From Sphingomonas sp. (GTDB lineage Bacteria > Pseudomonadota > Alphaproteobacteria > Sphingomonadales > Sphingomonadaceae): 13,452 nucleotides of DNA. The DNA lies in the NCBI GenBank assembly GCA_019247755.1, contig JAFBAM010000152.1, forward strand, positions 1 through 13,452, given 5' to 3'. Below the pieces are notes generated by a model. The model made no database searches. It was not told the DNA's origin and saw nothing but the letters and a program-made list of their open reading frames with translations. Shown here in pieces: positions 10,519 through 13,452 of this stretch. A program made the translations under genes and the position numbers. Position 1 is the stretch's first letter; each line of letters opens with the position of its first letter.

Positions 10519-13452
10519 CTACGGTTTGAAGTAAATAGTCGCGCCCACAAAGAAGAAGCGGCCCAGCGGATCGTAGAGCTGGGGCACGGTATTGCCATTG
10601 CACAGCGGCGGGCCACAGGCTGCAAATTGACCGGATGGAAGGATAGGCGGCTCCCTGTCGAAGATATTCCTCACTCCGAAGCGAAGCGAGTAACGGTCAC
10701 CGACGCGGTAGATCAGGGTTGTATCGAAGAAGTCCTGCGCGCGGATCCTGGAGGCGGCAGGGTTGTAGGTGACCCCGAAGAGCGCCTGCGCCAGCTCCTG
10801 GTCGATCGGGATCGGACTGGTGTGGCGCCAGAACACGGACAGCGAGACGCCGCCCGGCATGTCCCAGGTGCTTCGCAGATTGTGACGCCAACGCGGCAAC
10901 GGGAATCCGCAGACCTGCCCGTAAACGGCGGCGCAATCATATGGCGTCGAGAGGCCGCCGGGATCGATGATGAAGCGATGCGTCCAACTTCCGTTGAACT
11001 CGAAATTCGCTTTGCCGAGCTTGCCGAGCCGATGAGTGTAGCTCGCGCCGACGTCGATCCCGTTGGTCTTCAATGAGCCGACATTGGCATTGCGGTCATC
11101 GACAAAGCCCTGCGGCGTTTCCCACAAGGTTCCGCCTGCGTCGCGGTGGATGCGGCTGCAGAACAGGGGATCACCGGTCGCGAGGCAGGTGTTCATGATT
11201 GTATCGCCCCCGATGGTGGTGATCCCGCCGTCGAGCCTGATATCGAACCAGTCGATCGTTCCGCTAAACCCCGGCAGGAACCGCGGCTGGAGGACGACGC
11301 CGATCGCCATGGTCGTCGCTTTTTCGGGAAGCAGGGCCGGATTGCCGCCCGTGATTGCCTGATCGCCATCGGTCGGCTCGGACGGATTTTCCAGGATATT
11401 GCCATATTGAGCGGCGGTGACGCCGGTGCGCTGGCATTCCTGGAAGCTGGCCTGGGGCGCTGGGCCGTCACACGGATCCAGGGTGATTCCTGACTGCTGT
11501 ACGGGAGAGAACAATTCCTGGATGTTGGCGGCGCGCACCGCGCGCTGGCGGCTTGCGCGGAACCGGAGCCCACGGACGGGCTCGAGCTCCGCGGCGATCT
11601 TGTAGCTGGCGTTGCTGAACTTATTGCCGGCGTTTGCGTACCACGAATGCCGGTATCCCGCCTCGATTGTCAGCTCCTCGATGAAGCGGTGCGAGATGAG
11701 CGGCAGGCGGAACTCGCCGAATATTTCCTTGATCGAGGTCGAGCCGTCCAGCGGCAGGATCACGTCGCCTGAGCCAGCCAGATCGGCATTCTGGTAATGC
11801 TCGTCCGGATCGACGATCAGGCGATCCTTCCGATATTCGGCGCCGATGTTCAGTGCCGGGCCATGGTCGGCCCAGGGGCTGTGAATCCCCCATTCTTCAA
11901 GCTCGGCAGTGATCGTTGCGGTCGCGACCTGTTCCTTGACGGCGCCATTGAGGAAGGAGGGAACGCTGAGCGCGTCAGCTGCCGCCTGCGTGACCGCGCC
12001 CACAGCGAAGATGTCCCACGGCACACAGGTCGGGTCGGCGCCGGTGAGCTTGGCGCGGCAGGCCGGCTGGCCCGTCGCCGGATCAGTGATCACATCGACT
12101 GCGTCAGCGAGCCGACTGACAAGAAAGTCATTGGTATGGACGTCGCTCTGCTTGACTTGGCTCGACAAATAGTCGGCGTCGTAGGTCAGTCCCTTAGCCA
12201 ACCGGCCCTTGACCCCGGCCACCGCGCGCCAGTCGCGATGGGTAAGCACTTCGCGCCGTGGACCGCCCTCCATGTTGCGACGGCGAATCGAGAGATTGGC
12301 TTTGAAATAGGTCGCTCCGGTCACCGGGTCGATGAAGGTGCGAGGGGTGCCGCGAATTGCAACAACGTTGCCGTTAACGAACACTGGCGTCTGGCCGACG
12401 AAGTTCCCGTTGACGCAAACGAGTGACAACTCCTGCGCTGAAAGCAGCGGATTGTCGCAATTGATCGTGTTCAGGCCCTGGAAGGCGCCGGACGGCGCGA
12501 TCTGAGACGTCGTGCGATCGTTCATCCACATGAACTCGGCGTAGGGCTGCAGTGCCTCGCTGATGTCGAAATCAGCAAAACCCCCGGCCGTGAAGCGGCG
12601 ACCCGGGCGCTGGTAGTAATTGTAAGGCGCAAAGTTGAACAAGGCGGGAGGTTGAACGAAGGTCCGGTTCACCGTGGCACGAAACTGCTGACGCAGATTG
12701 GTCCGGAAGGTGCCTTCAGCGGAGGCCGTGGATCCGCCGCAGGTTGGTGGACTGACCGGGTCCGTCGCGCTGATCGCGCAAGAGCTGTAGTCGCGGTCCA
12801 GCTGCGTGACAGCGCGTAGCTGCCGGTATCCGCCATAAACGGTAAGATGGCCACGGTTGTCCGCGAAATGGATCCCGTAGGCGCCGTTGATGTCGTCTAT
12901 TCCGCCGTCTACGGCACTTCCCTTCGGGTAGCTGAACCCACTCGCGTCCAGCAGGCTTCGGATGCCGGAACCGTTGCGGTTGTCGTGCTCATAGAAGCTC
13001 GACTGGCCGTCGATCTTGAGACCATCGAGGCGGGTGTCGAGGATGAAGTTCACCACGCCCGCGATGGCGTCCGACCCATAAACGGAAGACGCGCCACCGG
13101 TCAGGACCTCGACCCTCTTGATGATTGACGAAGGAACGAAGTTGATATCGGGCGCCGGGTAATTGGCGTCGCCGGGAAGCAGTCGCCGGCCGTTGATCAG
13201 CACCAATGTCCGGACGGCTTCGAGCCCGCGCAAGTCAACGGTGGACGTGCCGGACGCTCCGTTCGAAATGAACGCCCCCTGGTCCGGCATCACCTGCGGC
13301 AAGGCGTTGATCAGCGATTCCGTGAGGACCGCGCCTTCGAGTTTCACTTCCTTGTCGCTGACCACCGTGACCGGGCTGCTCGCGGTCAGGTTGGGCCGCG
13401 GGATGCGCGAGCCCGTGATGACGATCACTTCTTCTTTCTCGGCTTTGGGAGC
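10519..13452 (-). CDS. TonB-dependent outer-membrane receptor (5' end outside window)
   Basis: About 977 residues are visible, open to the window edge. This is a 22-strand outer-membrane barrel for active, TonB-driven uptake. The first visible residues, APKAEKEEVIVITGSRIPRP, contain the TonB box (EVIVIT), so only the signal peptide and a short linker are missing. The plug follows: SPVTVVSDKEV, then STVDLRGLEAVRTLVLINGRRL, then IKRVEVLTGGASSVYGSDAIAGVVNFIL. The C-terminus GRFFFVGATIYFKP ends on phenylalanine plus KP, as in sphingomonad receptors. All 14 cysteines occur as seven close pairs (4-13 residues between), probably disulfides in outer loops. The stop is 42 bp before the M20 start, so it heads the M20-astA-astB run. 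An arginine-containing peptide or compound is a reasonable guess for the substrate, from context only. Confidence 0.94.
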   Translation of the reverse strand, partial: APKAEKEEVIVITGSRIPRPNLTASSPVTVVSDKEVKLEGAVLTESLINALPQVMPDQGAFISNGASGTSTVDLRGLEAVRTLVLINGRRLLPGDANYPAPDINFVPSSIIKRVEVLTGGASSVYGSDAIAGVVNFILDTRLDGLKIDGQSSFYEHDNRNGSGIRSLLDASGFSYPKGSAVDGGIDDINGAYGIHFADNRGHLTVYGGYRQLRAVTQLDRDYSSCAISATDPVSPPTCGGSTASAEGTFRTNLRQQFRATVNRTFVQPPALFNFAPYNYYQRPGRRFTAGGFADFDISEALQPYAEFMWMNDRTTSQIAPSGAFQGLNTINCDNPLLSAQELSLVCVNGNFVGQTPVFVNGNVVAIRGTPRTFIDPVTGATYFKANLSIRRRNMEGGPRREVLTHRDWRAVAGVKGRLAKGLTYDADYLSSQVKQSDVHTNDFLVSRLADAVDVITDPATGQPACRAKLTGADPTCVPWDIFAVGAVTQAAADALSVPSFLNGAVKEQVATATITAELEEWGIHSPWADHGPALNIGAEYRKDRLIVDPDEHYQNADLAGSGDVILPLDGSTSIKEIFGEFRLPLISHRFIEELTIEAGYRHSWYANAGNKFSNASYKIAAELEPVRGLRFRASRQRAVRAANIQELFSPVQQSGITLDPCDGPAPQASFQECQRTGVTAAQYGNILENPSEPTDGDQAITGGNPALLPEKATTMAIGVVLQPRFLPGFSGTIDWFDIRLDGGITTIGGDTIMNTCLATGDPLFCSRIHRDAGGTLWETPQGFVDDRNANVGSLKTNGIDVGASYTHRLGKLGKANFEFNGSWTHRFIIDPGGLSTPYDCAAVYGQVCGFPLPRWRHNLRSTWDMPGGVSLSVFWRHTSPIPIDQELAQALFGVTYNPAASRIRAQDFFDTTLIYRVGDRYSLRFGVRNIFDREPPILPSGQFAACGPPLCNGNTVPQLYDPLGRFFFVGATIYFKP

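Noticed and set aside
1..13452. CRISPR array, insertion sequence, prophage or defence genes.
   Set aside because: I saw no regularly spaced repeats, transposase or integrase motifs, or terminal repeats. The tRNA gene has no integrase or duplicated 3' end beside it.

Overview
The window looks like chromosomal core DNA from a GC-rich alphaproteobacterium, most likely a sphingomonad. This rests on the overall GC content, the GTG starts and ATGA gene overlaps, an EVIVITGSRI-type TonB box, an aspartate-rich (Mg-type) HemB, and several small conserved-hypothetical proteins of a kind I associate with Sphingomonadales. The assignment comes from recognition and was not searched.

Left part (1-4872, + strand): the 3' end of valS, then a 68-bp palindromic repeat element in the gap, then a MATE-family exporter, hemB (porphobilinogen synthase), a group II PLP-dependent amino-acid decarboxylase that starts inside the hemB stop codon, and a RimJ/RimL-like GNAT acetyltransferase that overlaps the decarboxylase end. 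The last three genes are packed like an operon. Converging on them from the other strand is a small outer-membrane lipoprotein gene whose start lies 22 bp downstream of a tRNA-Arg(ACG) gene. The tRNA has a readable sigma70-type promoter.

Middle part (5466-7000): four small genes with more regulatory DNA than the rest. They are a 62-residue basic/charged protein (-), an 84-residue CPGC...CAFC zinc-ribbon protein (+), a secreted 114-residue two-cysteine protein (+) whose start codon is buried in a 12-bp perfect hairpin, and a two-helix membrane protein (-) that runs 77 bp into the end of its convergent neighbour. Two sites matching the CtrA box (TTAA-N7-TTAA and TTAA-N7-TTAG) lie upstream of the two minus-strand genes, which suggests cell-cycle control by CtrA.

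Right part (7001-13452, - strand): an operon-like run in the order TonB-dependent receptor (5' end outside the window), M20-family metallohydrolase, astA, astB. AstA and AstB are the first two enzymes of the arginine succinyltransferase (AST) pathway. AstC, AstD and AstE are not in the window. The M20 enzyme keeps the metal and catalytic residues of carboxypeptidase G2, which hydrolyses N-acyl-glutamate. It could therefore release arginine from imported peptides or stand in for AstE (succinylglutamate desuccinylase). The receptor placed first suggests coupled uptake and breakdown of an arginine-containing nutrient.

No CRISPR array, insertion sequence, prophage gene or defence system is visible. 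The most interesting points are the receptor-M20-ast arrangement, the CtrA boxes and the start-codon hairpin. No gene-free stretch exceeds 300 bases; the largest is 221 bases (5759-5979).
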